A stretch of DNA of 64,000 nt from an uncultured Clostridia bacterium. GTDB lineage: Bacteria; Bacillota; Clostridia; Christensenellales; UBA1242. The first letter of the stretch is position 1. Each line of letters starts with the position of its first letter. Shown here one piece after another: positions 38,988 to 47,434 of the stretch. The position numbers and the translations under genes were made by a program. The stretch lies in the NCBI GenBank assembly GCA_945919375.1, contig CAMEJD010000001.1:62001-126000 (forward strand), read 5' to 3'. The notes beneath the pieces are model-generated. The model had not been told where the DNA came from and made no database searches. It was given only the letters and a program-made list of their open reading frames with translations.

Positions 38988-40724
38988 ATGAAAAAAATAT
39001 TTAAGTTAGCAAATGCCGAATTCAACAAAATATTTTTAAGACCGTCAATTTTTATTTTGACCGCTTTTCTTATTATCTCGCTTGTTGTTAGCAATGTTTT
39101 ATACAAACCATCAACAACACCTTCAAGTTCGTTTTATGAAAATGCCGAAACCGTTGGAAAAATATACACTTTGTTTAATGGAACAACCAACAATCCACTT
39201 ACAAAATTGAATATAGAAAAAGATTTGGACAGTGTGAACATCAAAATCTACAATGAGTATGAAGACCTTACAAAAAGTGATGAACTAAAAACCTTTCAAG
39301 ATAAATTATCTGAACTTGACAAAGATTTAACAGAAACACTTAAAGATGAAAAAATAAATATTACGTCACCTTCTTACAACAGAAATCAGGTTGTATCAGA
39401 CTTGACAGAAATAAAAACAAAACTTTCAGACTTTTTGAGTTACTTGCCTACACTAAAAACAAAAGCAATAAACTTTTATATAACCTACACACAATACGAC
39501 ACAATTTATGACAATGTAAAAAAAGTGTATTCAGCATTTCCACAAACATTCAATGACAAAACAGAAAAACAATACTTCTTGGATTTTTGTGATTCAATTT
39601 TGGAACATTATTCAGTAAAAAAATCAATTACAATATTAAGCCAAGTTCAAAATGAAAAAATTGAAATTTCAAAAGACAACTATAACAAACTTGTAAACGA
39701 TTACTATACCACAACAAAGCAAAAACTTGATGAAGTATATGATAATGAAATCCAAGAATTTTACAAAACAAATAACAATAGCACTGAACCCGCCGACCTA
39801 AAAAAAATGCAAAAGTTGATACTCAACTATAACTCATTTGAAAAAATGAATGCCACCCTTCTTAACAACAAATTTATGCTACTTAAAGTTGGCGAAAAAA
39901 CAGACACAGAAATTAAAGACATAATTGGATATAGCGAAATATCAAAATATCAAGTAAACGAACAAATACAAATTTATGATTATTTGATAGAGAACAACAA
40001 ATTTGATTATAATTACCTAAAATCATTTAACTTTAACATAAATTCCGGCGAAACAACAAATGCTTATGATTACACAATTTACACAATGCAAATATTGAAT
40101 ATCTTAATAATTATATTCACAATATTCTATGCTTGTAGCACAATTGCCGGCGACCAAACAACTGGGACAATGAAAATGATTGCAATAAGACCTTACACAA
40201 GAACAAAACTTTTTGCTGGAAAATTCCTTTCCTGCTTAATGTTTGGAATAATGCTTTCTGTTATTGCATTCTTTGCTTCTTTTATTGTTGGAATAATATC
40301 CTTTGGGCTTCCTATGATGAATTGTTTGGTTGTATTTGATGCAAGGATTATTGTAACTATCAACCCAATATTATTGCTTTTAATTTATCTATTGTCTTGT
40401 ATCGTCAACCTATTGTTCTACATCTCGCTTGCGATGTTTGTTTGTTTAATCTTTAAATCAAACACACTTTCAGTGTTCTTGACATCAATACTATATGGAA
40501 CACAATTGATTCTTTGTGGTGTTGTAAATAATGTTTGGTTAAAATACACGCCATTTGCCCATTTTGATATTTTCAAATACTTTGGCAATAGTTCGTTTGG
40601 TTTTTTAAAAATGAATATACTTCCCGATACTAACTTTGCGACAAGCGGACTTATTCTTGGGCTTATGATTGTTATTATGAATATAATTTCAAACTTCATA
40701 TTCCAAAAACGAGATATTACCTAA
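38988..40724 (+). CDS. ABC-2 type transporter permease with large extracellular domain
   Basis: 578 residues. TM1 is at ~20-40 (IFILTAFLIISLVVSNVLY). A ~325-residue extracytoplasmic helical region (many Lys/Asn/Asp) follows, then five or six TMs from ~370 (ILNILIIIFTIFYACSTIAGDQTTGTMKMIAIRPYTRTKLFAGKF, an ABC-2 coupling region). It probably exports a peptide, lipid or drug with the preceding ATPase; the substrate is unknown. Confidence 0.9.
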   Translation: MKKIFKLANAEFNKIFLRPSIFILTAFLIISLVVSNVLYKPSTTPSSSFYENAETVGKIYTLFNGTTNNPLTKLNIEKDLDSVNIKIYNEYEDLTKSDELKTFQDKLSELDKDLTETLKDEKINITSPSYNRNQVVSDLTEIKTKLSDFLSYLPTLKTKAINFYITYTQYDTIYDNVKKVYSAFPQTFNDKTEKQYFLDFCDSILEHYSVKKSITILSQVQNEKIEISKDNYNKLVNDYYTTTKQKLDEVYDNEIQEFYKTNNNSTEPADLKKMQKLILNYNSFEKMNATLLNNKFMLLKVGEKTDTEIKDIIGYSEISKYQVNEQIQIYDYLIENNKFDYNYLKSFNFNINSGETTNAYDYTIYTMQILNILIIIFTIFYACSTIAGDQTTGTMKMIAIRPYTRTKLFAGKFLSCLMFGIMLSVIAFFASFIVGIISFGLPMMNCLVVFDARIIVTINPILLLLIYLLSCIVNLLFYISLAMFVCLIFKSNTLSVFLTSILYGTQLILCGVVNNVWLKYTPFAHFDIFKYFGNSSFGFLKMNILPDTNFATSGLILGLMIVIMNIISNFIFQKRDIT

Positions 40725-40730
40725 CATATA

Positions 40731-40767
40731 AAAAAGAGATTTGATATAATTCAAATCTCTTTTTTTT
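40731..40767. terminator. Bidirectional terminator overlapping a coding end
   Basis: AAAAAGAGATTTGA-tataat-TCAAATCTCTTTTTTT. It terminates the ABC operon. Its right arm encodes the last residues (KKEI) and the stop of the convergent gene. Confidence 0.88.
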
Positions 40768-41371
40768 GTTTTAGATATTCTTTCAAAAGACCAACATTTT
40801 CACTGGCATATTTAACACATTCTTGGTGCTGTTCATCCACCCTTTTTGTTCCATGAGTTTTGCTGTTTAAAAAATGAATGCAAGTGTGCCCACCCTCACC
40901 ATTATCGGTTTGAATATCAAACCCATGTGGCATACCATTTGTTGAACCTGCATAAAAATTACCATCAATCTCTACCCAAACCGGTCGTCTTGTCCACGAC
41001 CACTCATTTCCATATACTTTTTTAAATATGGCGGTATTATCTTTGTCTATCGTTTGAACATCGGCATGATTGTATCCACCAAATCTTTTTACATAATATT
41101 CCGTTTTGCTTTTTATATCAATAACTCTAACAACAACATATTTTGTAAAATGTTCGTTCATAAAGTTAAACCAATCAAGTGACAATACTTTTACTGTTTT
41201 TTCATTATAGTTTGTATTATGATTTTCATCTTCATATTTATCATTTATTTTTTGTTGGTCGCCTGCAAAAATTGTATTTGACCCCAAAAAATTTGGATAT
41301 GGGCAAAAACTTCCAAAGCATAGAGAAACAAATAAAATGCTAAATACAATACTAACAAATTTTGAATTCAT
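40751..41371 (-). CDS. Secreted protein with GHxCIHF...H domain, function unknown
   Basis: 206 residues from the ATG at 41371. Residues 1-36 are a signal peptide (MNSKFVSIVFSILFVSLCFGSFC). The C-terminal ~130 residues carry a pattern I recall from clostridial cell-wall-associated proteins: WTRRPVWVEIDGNFYAGSTNGMPHGFDI, then GGHTCIHFLNSKTHGTKRVDEQHQECVKYA. Conserved His and Cys residues suggest a metal site or catalytic centre, but no activity is established. There is no Shine-Dalgarno sequence. The track's N-terminal extension of 20 Lys/Asn/Ile residues is rejected because it would leave only 16 bp to the divergent gene. Confidence 0.65.
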   Translation of the reverse strand: MNSKFVSIVFSILFVSLCFGSFCPYPNFLGSNTIFAGDQQKINDKYEDENHNTNYNEKTVKVLSLDWFNFMNEHFTKYVVVRVIDIKSKTEYYVKRFGGYNHADVQTIDKDNTAIFKKVYGNEWSWTRRPVWVEIDGNFYAGSTNGMPHGFDIQTDNGEGGHTCIHFLNSKTHGTKRVDEQHQECVKYASENVGLLKEYLKQKKEI

Positions 41372-41447
41372 ATTTGTATTTTGCTTTATTTTTTTATTTT
41401 TATTTATATTTATAATAATTTTTAATATCAAACAATAAATATAATAT

Positions 41448-42491
41448 ATGAAACAAATTAAAATTATATTTTTAATTATTGGAACAATTATTGGTGCCGG
41501 CTTTATTTCCGGAAAAGAAGTTTTTGAATTTTTTAGTAAATTTGGATATTATTCTTATTTAGTTATTTTGCCAATGTTTTTTTGCTTATATTATTTTATT
41601 ACAAAACTACTTTTAATTGGCGCTAATAATAAAATAAATAATATTGAAAAATTAAATTTAATTATTTTTAAAAAAGATAATAAAATAATTAAAGTTTTTA
41701 CTTTTTTATCTTTTATTATTTTGTCATCCACAATGATAAGTGCAATAAACACATCCTTTAATGTTGAGTGGTTCTCACCAAAACATTTTTTAAACTTGGC
41801 ACTCTTGCTTGTTATTTCTTGCATTGTTTTGCACTATGACATATCAAGTTTGCTTAATATTTGTGGTTTTTTGCTTCCAATGGTTTTGTGTGTTTTGATA
41901 ATTGTTTGTTTTGCGAATTTCAACTCGCCGACAAATATTATATTAAATAGTATTGTACTTATGCCATACAATGCACTAAATTATGTTTGTAGAAATGTGT
42001 TTTTATCTTACTTTGTAATTGCAAAATCATCTTTTGGACTTAATACAAAGCAATGCAAGAGAATAGGCTTTTTTGCTTCGGTAATATTGTGTCTTGTTAT
42101 GATATTTATAATTACTTGTGAATTGTGCAACCATAAAGCACTAGACTACCCTATGCCACTATTGTTTCTTGCAAGCAAAAATAATATTTTGTATATAATT
42201 TATTTTTGTTGCATTCAAGTCGCCATCTTAACAACCCTATTTTCTACCCTTGTAACTTTGAAATCATTTTTTCATTTTAAGAAAAATATAACAAACATTA
42301 TCTTGCCAATTTTAATTTGCATTGTTTTAAGTTTAATTAAGTTTGATACCTTTGTTAGCATTCTGTATCCAATTGTTGGAATACTTGGGTTTTACTTCTG
42401 CTATGCTCTAACGTTTTCTAACCTTTCGCTCCAAAATCCCAACAAGCATATACATAACGCATGCAATAAGACACAAAACAAGAGTACTTGA
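41448..42491 (+). CDS. YkvI-like membrane carrier (APC superfamily relative)
   Basis: 347 residues, about ten hydrophobic segments. The start (IIFLIIGTIIGAGFISGKEVFEFFSKFG) carries the GAGFxSGxE motif of the YkvI family, distant relatives of amino-acid carriers. The substrate is unknown. No Shine-Dalgarno sequence is evident; TATAAT ends 3 nt before the ATG. Its last ~28 codons overlap the convergent permease gene (42408-42491), and that tail (LQNPNKHIHNACNKTQNKST) is hydrophilic and atypical, so the original stop may have been lost. Confidence 0.78.
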   Translation: MKQIKIIFLIIGTIIGAGFISGKEVFEFFSKFGYYSYLVILPMFFCLYYFITKLLLIGANNKINNIEKLNLIIFKKDNKIIKVFTFLSFIILSSTMISAINTSFNVEWFSPKHFLNLALLLVISCIVLHYDISSLLNICGFLLPMVLCVLIIVCFANFNSPTNIILNSIVLMPYNALNYVCRNVFLSYFVIAKSSFGLNTKQCKRIGFFASVILCLVMIFIITCELCNHKALDYPMPLLFLASKNNILYIIYFCCIQVAILTTLFSTLVTLKSFFHFKKNITNIILPILICIVLSLIKFDTFVSILYPIVGILGFYFCYALTFSNLSLQNPNKHIHNACNKTQNKST

Positions 42492-43217
42492 CATAACCAA
42501 ATCAAGATTAAACACTTGACCGCCGTATACTATCAAATAACCAAGTCCTGCCTTACTAACAAGATACTCACCCATAATAGTTCCAACCCAACTCATTCCC
42601 ACATTGATTTTTAGTACTGACACAAAGTCAACAAATGCATTTGGAATTATAAGTTTAAACAATATTTGGAACTTGTTTGCCCCCATTGACTTCATAAGGG
42701 CAATTTTGTCTTTGTCACAGTTAAGAAAGGCAGAAAGCATAGAAAGTGTTGTTATTACAATGCAAATAAGTATACACATTGTAATTATCGCACTCGTACC
42801 CGCACCTACCCAAATTATAATAACAGGGCCAAGTGCTATCTTTGGCAAGGCATTAAGTACAACAATATATGGGTCCAATATCTTTCTTAACTTTTCACTC
42901 CACCAAAGAAGAATTGCAATAAACACTCCCAAAAATGTAGCAAGTAAAAAACCTATCAGCGTTTCATAAACAGTAACACCAATATGATAAATCAAATTCC
43001 CCGTTTTAAAAGTTTCAATCAATGTTTTTATCATTCGTGATGGCGAACTTAAAAAGAATGGGTCAATAGCATTTGTCATTGTCAATATTTCCCACAAACC
43101 CAAAACAACAACCAAAATTAACACTTGGGCTATTATTGTTGTCGCCTTATCTACTTTTATCTTTTTCAAGTACCTTTTATGCTCATTTGTGTATGCTATT
43201 ATTGTTTTCTTTTTCAT
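42408..43217 (-). CDS. ABC importer permease (SsuC/TauC type)
   Basis: 269 residues, six membrane segments, with the coupling motif EAA-like stretch (KSMGANKFQILFKLIIPNAFVDFVSVLKINVGMSWVGTIMGEYLVSKAGLGYLI). It is the permease of a nitrate/sulfonate/taurine/thiamine-precursor-type importer. It overlaps the ATPase stop by 35 bp, with GGAG in front of its ATG. Its 3' end overlaps the YkvI-like gene. Confidence 0.92.
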   Translation of the reverse strand: MKKKTIIAYTNEHKRYLKKIKVDKATTIIAQVLILVVVLGLWEILTMTNAIDPFFLSSPSRMIKTLIETFKTGNLIYHIGVTVYETLIGFLLATFLGVFIAILLWWSEKLRKILDPYIVVLNALPKIALGPVIIIWVGAGTSAIITMCILICIVITTLSMLSAFLNCDKDKIALMKSMGANKFQILFKLIIPNAFVDFVSVLKINVGMSWVGTIMGEYLVSKAGLGYLIVYGGQVFNLDLVMSSTLVLCLIACVMYMLVGILERKVRKR

Positions 43218-43971
43218 TTGATAACTCCTTCCAAATCAAATCAAAATACTTTGAAAAATCTTTATTCTCTCTTTTTTCAAGTGGAGTTAGATTTTTTGGT
43301 AAATTGATATCAATTATGCATTTGACTTTTGCCGGGCGTTTTGTTAACACTAGTACCCTATCCGACATTGAAATTGCTTCGCTTATATCATGAGTCACAG
43401 CAATAACAGTTTGTTTTTCTTCTGTAATTATTGAATGCACATCATCACAAACATTAAGTTTTGTTTGATAATCAAGAGCAGAAAATGGTTCATCAAGCAA
43501 AAGTATCTTTGGTTCAAGACAAAGCGTTCTAATTAGTGCCGCCCTTTGTCGCATTCCCCCAGACAATTCACTTGGATAACTATTTTTAAACTCATATAAG
43601 CCATATTGCTTTAAAAGATATTCCACTCTTTTTAGACATTCTTCGTCCTTTGCTTTCTTTTTTAACTCAAGTCCAAGAGTTACATTCTTATATATTGTAC
43701 GCCACTCAAACAATTGGTCTCTTTGAAACATATATCCAATGTCAACATTTTTACCAATTGCTTCGCCATCAAGTAGTACTTCACCTTTTGATGGTTTTAA
43801 TAGCCCTGAAATCAGCGAAAGAATGGTCGTTTTCCCACAACCACTTGGGCCAACAATACTCAAATATTCATTCTTGTTTGCAGAAAAACTCAAATTTTCA
43901 AGAGCAAGAGTTTCGCCTTCTTTTGTGTGATAAGAAAGTGATATATCGTTTAATTTTAGGTAATCTTTCAT
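43183..43971 (-). CDS. ABC importer ATP-binding protein (SsuB/TauB type)
   Basis: 262 residues from the ATG at 43971 (MKDYLKLNDISLSYHTKEGETLALENLSF), preceded by GAGGAG; the 13-residue upstream extension is rejected. Walker A is GPSGCGKTT, Q-loop MFQRDQLFEWRT, signature LSGGMRQRAALIRTL, Walker B ILLLDEPFSALD and H-loop VTHDISEA. An intrinsic terminator separates it from the upstream binding-protein gene, so it is probably expressed less. Confidence 0.94.
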   Translation of the reverse strand: MKDYLKLNDISLSYHTKEGETLALENLSFSANKNEYLSIVGPSGCGKTTILSLISGLLKPSKGEVLLDGEAIGKNVDIGYMFQRDQLFEWRTIYKNVTLGLELKKKAKDEECLKRVEYLLKQYGLYEFKNSYPSELSGGMRQRAALIRTLCLEPKILLLDEPFSALDYQTKLNVCDDVHSIITEEKQTVIAVTHDISEAISMSDRVLVLTKRPAKVKCIIDINLPKNLTPLEKRENKDFSKYFDLIWKELSNEKENNNSIHK

Positions 43972-44020
43972 TTGTATATTACTCCTCAAACCATTGTACT
44001 TAAAAAGCAAAAAAAATGTT

Positions 44021-44050
44021 AAAAAAGAGCAACTCTATTGCTCTTTTTTT
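44021..44050 (-). terminator. Intra-operon terminator between binding protein and ATPase genes
   Basis: AAAAAAGAGCAA-ctcta-TTGCTCTTTTTTT, 14 nt after the binding-protein stop. This probably sets a high binding-protein to transporter ratio by partial read-through. Confidence 0.8.
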
Positions 44051-44063
44051 TATTTTATTTTTG

Positions 44064-45080
44064 TTAGTTAAAATATTTCATAACTTTGTTTGCAATTTTT
44101 GTATCTACAACACTATCAAACTCAACTTTTTTGTCAAGTTCACCTGCCGAGATTATAATATCTTGCAATCTATCAAAGGCTTGTTTTGTCATTGCTGGAT
44201 TATCTACCCATGCATCAACATCAATATAACTTTGAATTGACTTTACAATACTTTCATCGCTGATACCACTAAATGATGGTTTTAGGCTTGTTTTTATTTC
44301 GTCAACAGTTGCTTTAAGCAAGAACCTATAACCTCTGTACACAGCCCTTAAAAATCTTTCTGCCAACTTTTCATTTTCTTCCAAAAAACCTTTTTTTGCA
44401 GTAAATGCAGTGTATGGGACTTCACCGCTCAATGTTCCAACACTTGCAACAAGGCTATAGCCTTTGTTTGCACAAAGTTCGCTTGCAGTTGGTTCAAACA
44501 AAGTGCAAAAATCTGCATTTGTTGAATCAAACACGCTAGCGGTCAAGTTGAATGCAACATCAGTTCTTAAATTAACTTCGTTTGTTCCTGTTCCAATATT
44601 TAACCCCGCTTGTTTTATGGCGTATTCAAGAGTCATTGCAGGAACTCCACCCTTTCTTCCGCCAATTATTTCTTTGCCTTTTAGGTCATTTAAGGTAAAG
44701 TTTGTGTAACTATGTTTTGCAACAATAAAAGAACCATCCCGTTTTGTAAGTTGCCCAAATACAACCGGCTTATCTTTTGCGCCACCTTCGGTAACATAAA
44801 TTGTGGCTTCGGGTCCCATAAGTCCAATATCTGCATCATTTGAAAGCAATGCAGTCATAACTTTGTCTGCCCCACCACCATTTGTTAGTTCAATTTCAAT
44901 TCCGTCATCTTTAAAATATCCATTGTTTATTGCAACATAAAGTGGTGCATAAAAAATACTGTGAGTCACTTCGTTTAATCTTATCTTTGTCAACTCATTT
45001 TTGTTATTATTTCCACACCCAAAAAGAGTGAAAGAAAAAACCGAAACCAAAGCAACAAGCAGTAAGCATAACTTTTTCAT
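44064..45080 (-). CDS. ABC importer substrate-binding lipoprotein (NMT1/SsuA type)
   Basis: 338 residues. Lipoprotein signal with lipobox LFGC (Cys22). An NMT1/THI5-like periplasmic-binding fold follows: VTHSIFYAPLYVAINNGYFKDDGIEIELTNGGGADKVMTALLSNDADIGLMGPEA. Relatives bind sulfonates, nitrate, riboflavin or pyrimidine precursors. No TPP or FMN riboswitch is evident upstream, so the ligand stays open. It is the first gene of the importer operon, with AAAGGAGG before the ATG. Confidence 0.93.
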   Translation of the reverse strand: MKKLCLLLVALVSVFSFTLFGCGNNNKNELTKIRLNEVTHSIFYAPLYVAINNGYFKDDGIEIELTNGGGADKVMTALLSNDADIGLMGPEATIYVTEGGAKDKPVVFGQLTKRDGSFIVAKHSYTNFTLNDLKGKEIIGGRKGGVPAMTLEYAIKQAGLNIGTGTNEVNLRTDVAFNLTASVFDSTNADFCTLFEPTASELCANKGYSLVASVGTLSGEVPYTAFTAKKGFLEENEKLAERFLRAVYRGYRFLLKATVDEIKTSLKPSFSGISDESIVKSIQSYIDVDAWVDNPAMTKQAFDRLQDIIISAGELDKKVEFDSVVDTKIANKVMKYFN

Positions 45081-45147
45081 TTTTCCTCCTTTCCAAATTA
45101 TGTTATTCTTCTTGATTTTATTTTGTTAATTATTTTAATAATTTGTA

Positions 45148-45176
45148 TTGTGTTTTCATAAATTTAATGATATAAT
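45148..45176 (+). promoter_or_regulatory. Extended -10 promoter of the small membrane protein gene
   Basis: TTGTGT (45148-45153), 17 nt, TATAAT (45171-45176) with an adjoining TGA (TGn extension). Confidence 0.65.
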
Positions 45177-45201
45177 AAGTTATAATTTTTAGGAGGAACA
45201 A

Positions 45202-45435
45202 ATGCTTTCACTAATACTTGAACAAACATTATTGGAATTTTTACAAACACCAAACAAGATTGTTGGAATAGTTTTGGCTATGCTTGGTCTTGCTCTTTCT
45301 ATCTTGGCAAAGAAGATTACAAAAGTTGTTAGAAAGGTTGACAAAGTTAGCGAAAAAGACCCAATATACTATTGCCTACTCGGTTTTGCACTATGCTTAA
45401 TTTTGGTTGGACTTATTTTAACAATATTCAACTAA
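45202..45435 (+). CDS. Small two-helix membrane protein, unknown
   Basis: 77 residues. TM1 is at ~20-37 (IVGIVLAMLGLALSILAKKI) and TM2 at ~55-76 (YYCLLGFALCLILVGLILTIF), joined by a basic loop (KKITKVVRKVDKVSEKD). A perfect AGGAGG lies 5 nt before the ATG, with a strong promoter and its own terminator, so it is a genuine, probably well-expressed gene despite its size. No family recognised. Confidence 0.8.
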   Translation: MLSLILEQTLLEFLQTPNKIVGIVLAMLGLALSILAKKITKVVRKVDKVSEKDPIYYCLLGFALCLILVGLILTIFN

Positions 45436-45444
45436 TAAAAATTG

Positions 45445-45475
45445 AAAAGCACTGACAAATTGTCAGTGCTTTTTT
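45445..45475. terminator. Terminator after the small membrane protein
   Basis: AAAAGCACTGACA-aat-TGTCAGTGCTTTTTT, a 13-bp perfect stem. It may also serve the convergent kinase gene. Confidence 0.9.
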
Positions 45476-45494
45476 GTGCATAAAAAAAGAAGCA

Positions 45495-46076
45495 TTAGTC
45501 TGCTTCTTTTGGAAATTTTTTTTGTTCAATCTTTTCATGTTTTTTTATCAAACTTTCTATCTTTTTCAAGGTTTTGTCAAGATTTATATTTTCGATAACA
45601 TAGTCATAATTTTTGGCATAACTCAATTCAAATTCCATCCTTGAGATTCGTAAATCAATATCATGGTCACCACGTTCTTTTAACCTTCTTATCAATTCTT
45701 CTTTTGGCGCGGTTAAGAATATTGACAAAACTTCTACTTTGTTTTTTAAGGCAAGTGTTAATCTTGTTTGCCCCAAAACACCAATGTCTTTTATATAATG
45801 ATATTCTCTTTTTGCAACTTCGTCCAATGAAGAATTAAGAACCCCATAAAAGTTTTGGTGTATTTCTTCATGTTCAAAAAGTTCACCATCTTTTATCTTG
45901 TTTTCAAAGTCTTCCCTTGACACGTATATGTATGGATTATGCATATCTCCATCAGTTCTTCTTGGTGGACGAGTTGTGCAAGTTTGCATAAGTTTTATGT
46001 TTGGATATTTTTCCAAAATTTTTGTTATAACCGTATTTTTACCAACCCCTGCAGACCCTGAAATAATAATTAACAT
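45495..46076 (-). CDS. Guanylate-kinase-family protein
   Basis: 193 residues. The P-loop is GSAGVGKNT (6-14), followed by the GMP-binding region TCTTRPPRRTDGDMHNPYIYVSREDFENKIKDGELFEHEEIHQNFYGV. These match Gmk (GMP + ATP to GDP + ADP), but several Gmk positions vary (SAGVGKNT for PSGVGKGT, DMHNP for an EVNG-type loop), so it may be a Gmk paralogue. It has a consensus promoter and GAGG before the ATG. Gmk is usually near rpoZ, which is absent here. Confidence 0.8.
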   Translation of the reverse strand: MLIIISGSAGVGKNTVITKILEKYPNIKLMQTCTTRPPRRTDGDMHNPYIYVSREDFENKIKDGELFEHEEIHQNFYGVLNSSLDEVAKREYHYIKDIGVLGQTRLTLALKNKVEVLSIFLTAPKEELIRRLKERGDHDIDLRISRMEFELSYAKNYDYVIENINLDKTLKKIESLIKKHEKIEQKKFPKEAD

Positions 46077-46109
46077 AGTAACCTCTTTTTTTAAATTTAA
46101 AGCATATTA

Positions 46110-46138
46110 AGTATATTAAGTATTTCAAATAATGTCAA
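46110..46138 (-). promoter_or_regulatory. Promoter of the guanylate-kinase-like gene
   Basis: TTGACA (46138-46133), 17 nt, TATACT (46115-46110). Confidence 0.7.
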
Positions 46139-46197
46139 TACAAATAGGTATTTTATTCTACAAAATCTTGCATATTTTTTGAAATTTATTCAAATAA

Positions 46198-46232
46198 AAA
46201 AGACCGATAATTACTCTTCTTTTCGGTCTTTT
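46198..46232 (-). terminator. Terminator of the transglutaminase-like gene
   Basis: AAAAGACCGA ... TCGGTCTTTT with a 15-nt loop and a T-tract in the minus direction. Confidence 0.75.
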
Positions 46233-46247
46233 GATTTCTACAATACA

Positions 46248-47177
46248 TTATCTTTCAAATTCTTCATCTATACGATTTGCCAACAACAATGTTGATATTT
46301 TTGGAAAATTAAACTCTTTGTGATAACCACGTTCTGTCATAAGTGAACTGTCCTTCATAAGGCCTGAGCCCTTACCCTTTCCTTGAGCAATTGCATTTTT
46401 GTCAAGACCATCAACTATATCTCTTTCATAGACACTATCGCAATAAAGTTTTTTATCTCCAAAATCAACTTCAACCATTGCATGATTGCCCAGTCCAATG
46501 ACACTTGCATTAAGTCCAATCTTTTCAAATATATAAGCTAATATGCAAGAATCAGAAAGACAAGTCCCTGAATAATTGCAAAGTTCGTAGTACATTTCTT
46601 TCAAGATTTCTTTATTTATGTTTTCGTGATAGATTTTTTCGTTTGCAATACGCATAAATTTAGTCAAAACATCATCATATTTTATGTTATTAACGATATA
46701 ATCAAACATTTTTTGTGCATATGCTATTTTTGTTGCAGTATCTTCCTGCCCATCAACTAAAATGCCACAATTATCAAGCAATTGCATAATTTTTTTATCT
46801 ATACCATCAGCAAGTTCCTTTGATGTCTTGTTCCCAACAGAATTTTCTAATAAAACATAATACTTATTAAGTGCAGAATGTTTTATCATATCAATTGCTT
46901 TTTCTTCAAGTGTTTTTTCTTCAAAGTTACTTGATTTTAACACCTTTGTTTCATCGCTTGCTTGCGATAAATTGGTTAAATTATCAAAACTTTTATCTTT
47001 ATCGCTTGTAGTTTTTGCCGTTACCGTAAAATTGCCAGCAGGGATTTTAATGTCAAAAGATAGTTTTGCATCATTCTGCTCTGTTTTAACCTGTTTTGTT
47101 GGCTCTGCATATTCATCTTTTTGAATTTTACCCACACTAGGCTTATCTTTTTTTCTTCTTTTAAAGATATTAAACAT
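46248..47177 (-). CDS. Transglutaminase-like (cysteine protease fold) cytoplasmic protein
   Basis: 309 residues from the ATG at 47177 (GAGG in front; the track begins two codons earlier at a GTG). A basic, polar N-terminal ~90 residues precedes a helical region and a transglutaminase-like core with the expected Cys-His-Asp order: Cys206 (GTCLSDSCILAYIFEKIGL), His232 (GLGNHAMVEVDF) and Asp247 (LYCDSVY). Such domains act as peptidases, amidases or are inactive. There is no signal peptide. It has a strong promoter 170 nt upstream and a folded leader (see 47269-47343). Confidence 0.75.
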   Translation of the reverse strand: MFNIFKRRKKDKPSVGKIQKDEYAEPTKQVKTEQNDAKLSFDIKIPAGNFTVTAKTTSDKDKSFDNLTNLSQASDETKVLKSSNFEEKTLEEKAIDMIKHSALNKYYVLLENSVGNKTSKELADGIDKKIMQLLDNCGILVDGQEDTATKIAYAQKMFDYIVNNIKYDDVLTKFMRIANEKIYHENINKEILKEMYYELCNYSGTCLSDSCILAYIFEKIGLNASVIGLGNHAMVEVDFGDKKLYCDSVYERDIVDGLDKNAIAQGKGKGSGLMKDSSLMTERGYHKEFNFPKISTLLLANRIDEEFER

Positions 47178-47268
47178 AATCACCTCAACTATACTTAAAT
47201 TATATTATCGGAAGTTTTGTTTAAATACACCAAAAGTATAGTCAATCAAAACTGATATTAATTTAAAC

Positions 47269-47343
47269 TGTGATGCCGTTATTTATTACGAATTTGCATT
47301 AGCAAATTGAATTATGAATGCAATGAACAAAAGCAACATCACA
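47269..47343 (-). promoter_or_regulatory. Folded 5' leader RNA of the transglutaminase-like gene
   Basis: On the minus strand the predicted +1 (47343) is the first base of TGTGATG, which pairs perfectly with CATCACA 68 nt later. Inside, TTGCATT pairs with AATGCAA. The result is a closed multi-stem RNA of 75 nt, about 90 nt before the start codon. No known riboswitch consensus was recognised. Confidence 0.45.
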
Positions 47344-47349
47344 TAGTTA

Positions 47350-47378
47350 ATTTTATCTCAAAAGTTGACAGTTGTCAA
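47350..47378 (-). promoter_or_regulatory. Promoter of the transglutaminase-like gene
   Basis: TTGACA (47378-47373), 17 nt, TAAAAT (47355-47350). TTGACA-gt-TGTCAA also makes a palindrome at 47365-47378, a possible operator over the -35. Confidence 0.65.
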
Positions 47379-47389
47379 TACTTCTGCAT

Positions 47390-47420
47390 AAAAAATGCAG
47401 GCTACTAGACCTGCATTAAA
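47390..47420 (-). terminator. Terminator of the 4-TM protein gene
   Basis: AATGCAGG-tctagtag-CCTGCATT followed by TTTTT on the minus strand. Confidence 0.8.
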
Positions 47421-47434
47421 ATCAACCTTTTGAT

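Noticed and set aside
44064-45201. Riboswitch (TPP, FMN) for the NMT1-type importer
   Set aside because: The short AT-rich upstream region has no conserved aptamer segments.
47365-47378. TTGACA-gt-TGTCAA as a common operator with 29221-29235
   Set aside because: Both contain TTGACA because it is the -35 hexamer; symmetry alone at two sites with different spacers is not enough to claim a shared regulator.
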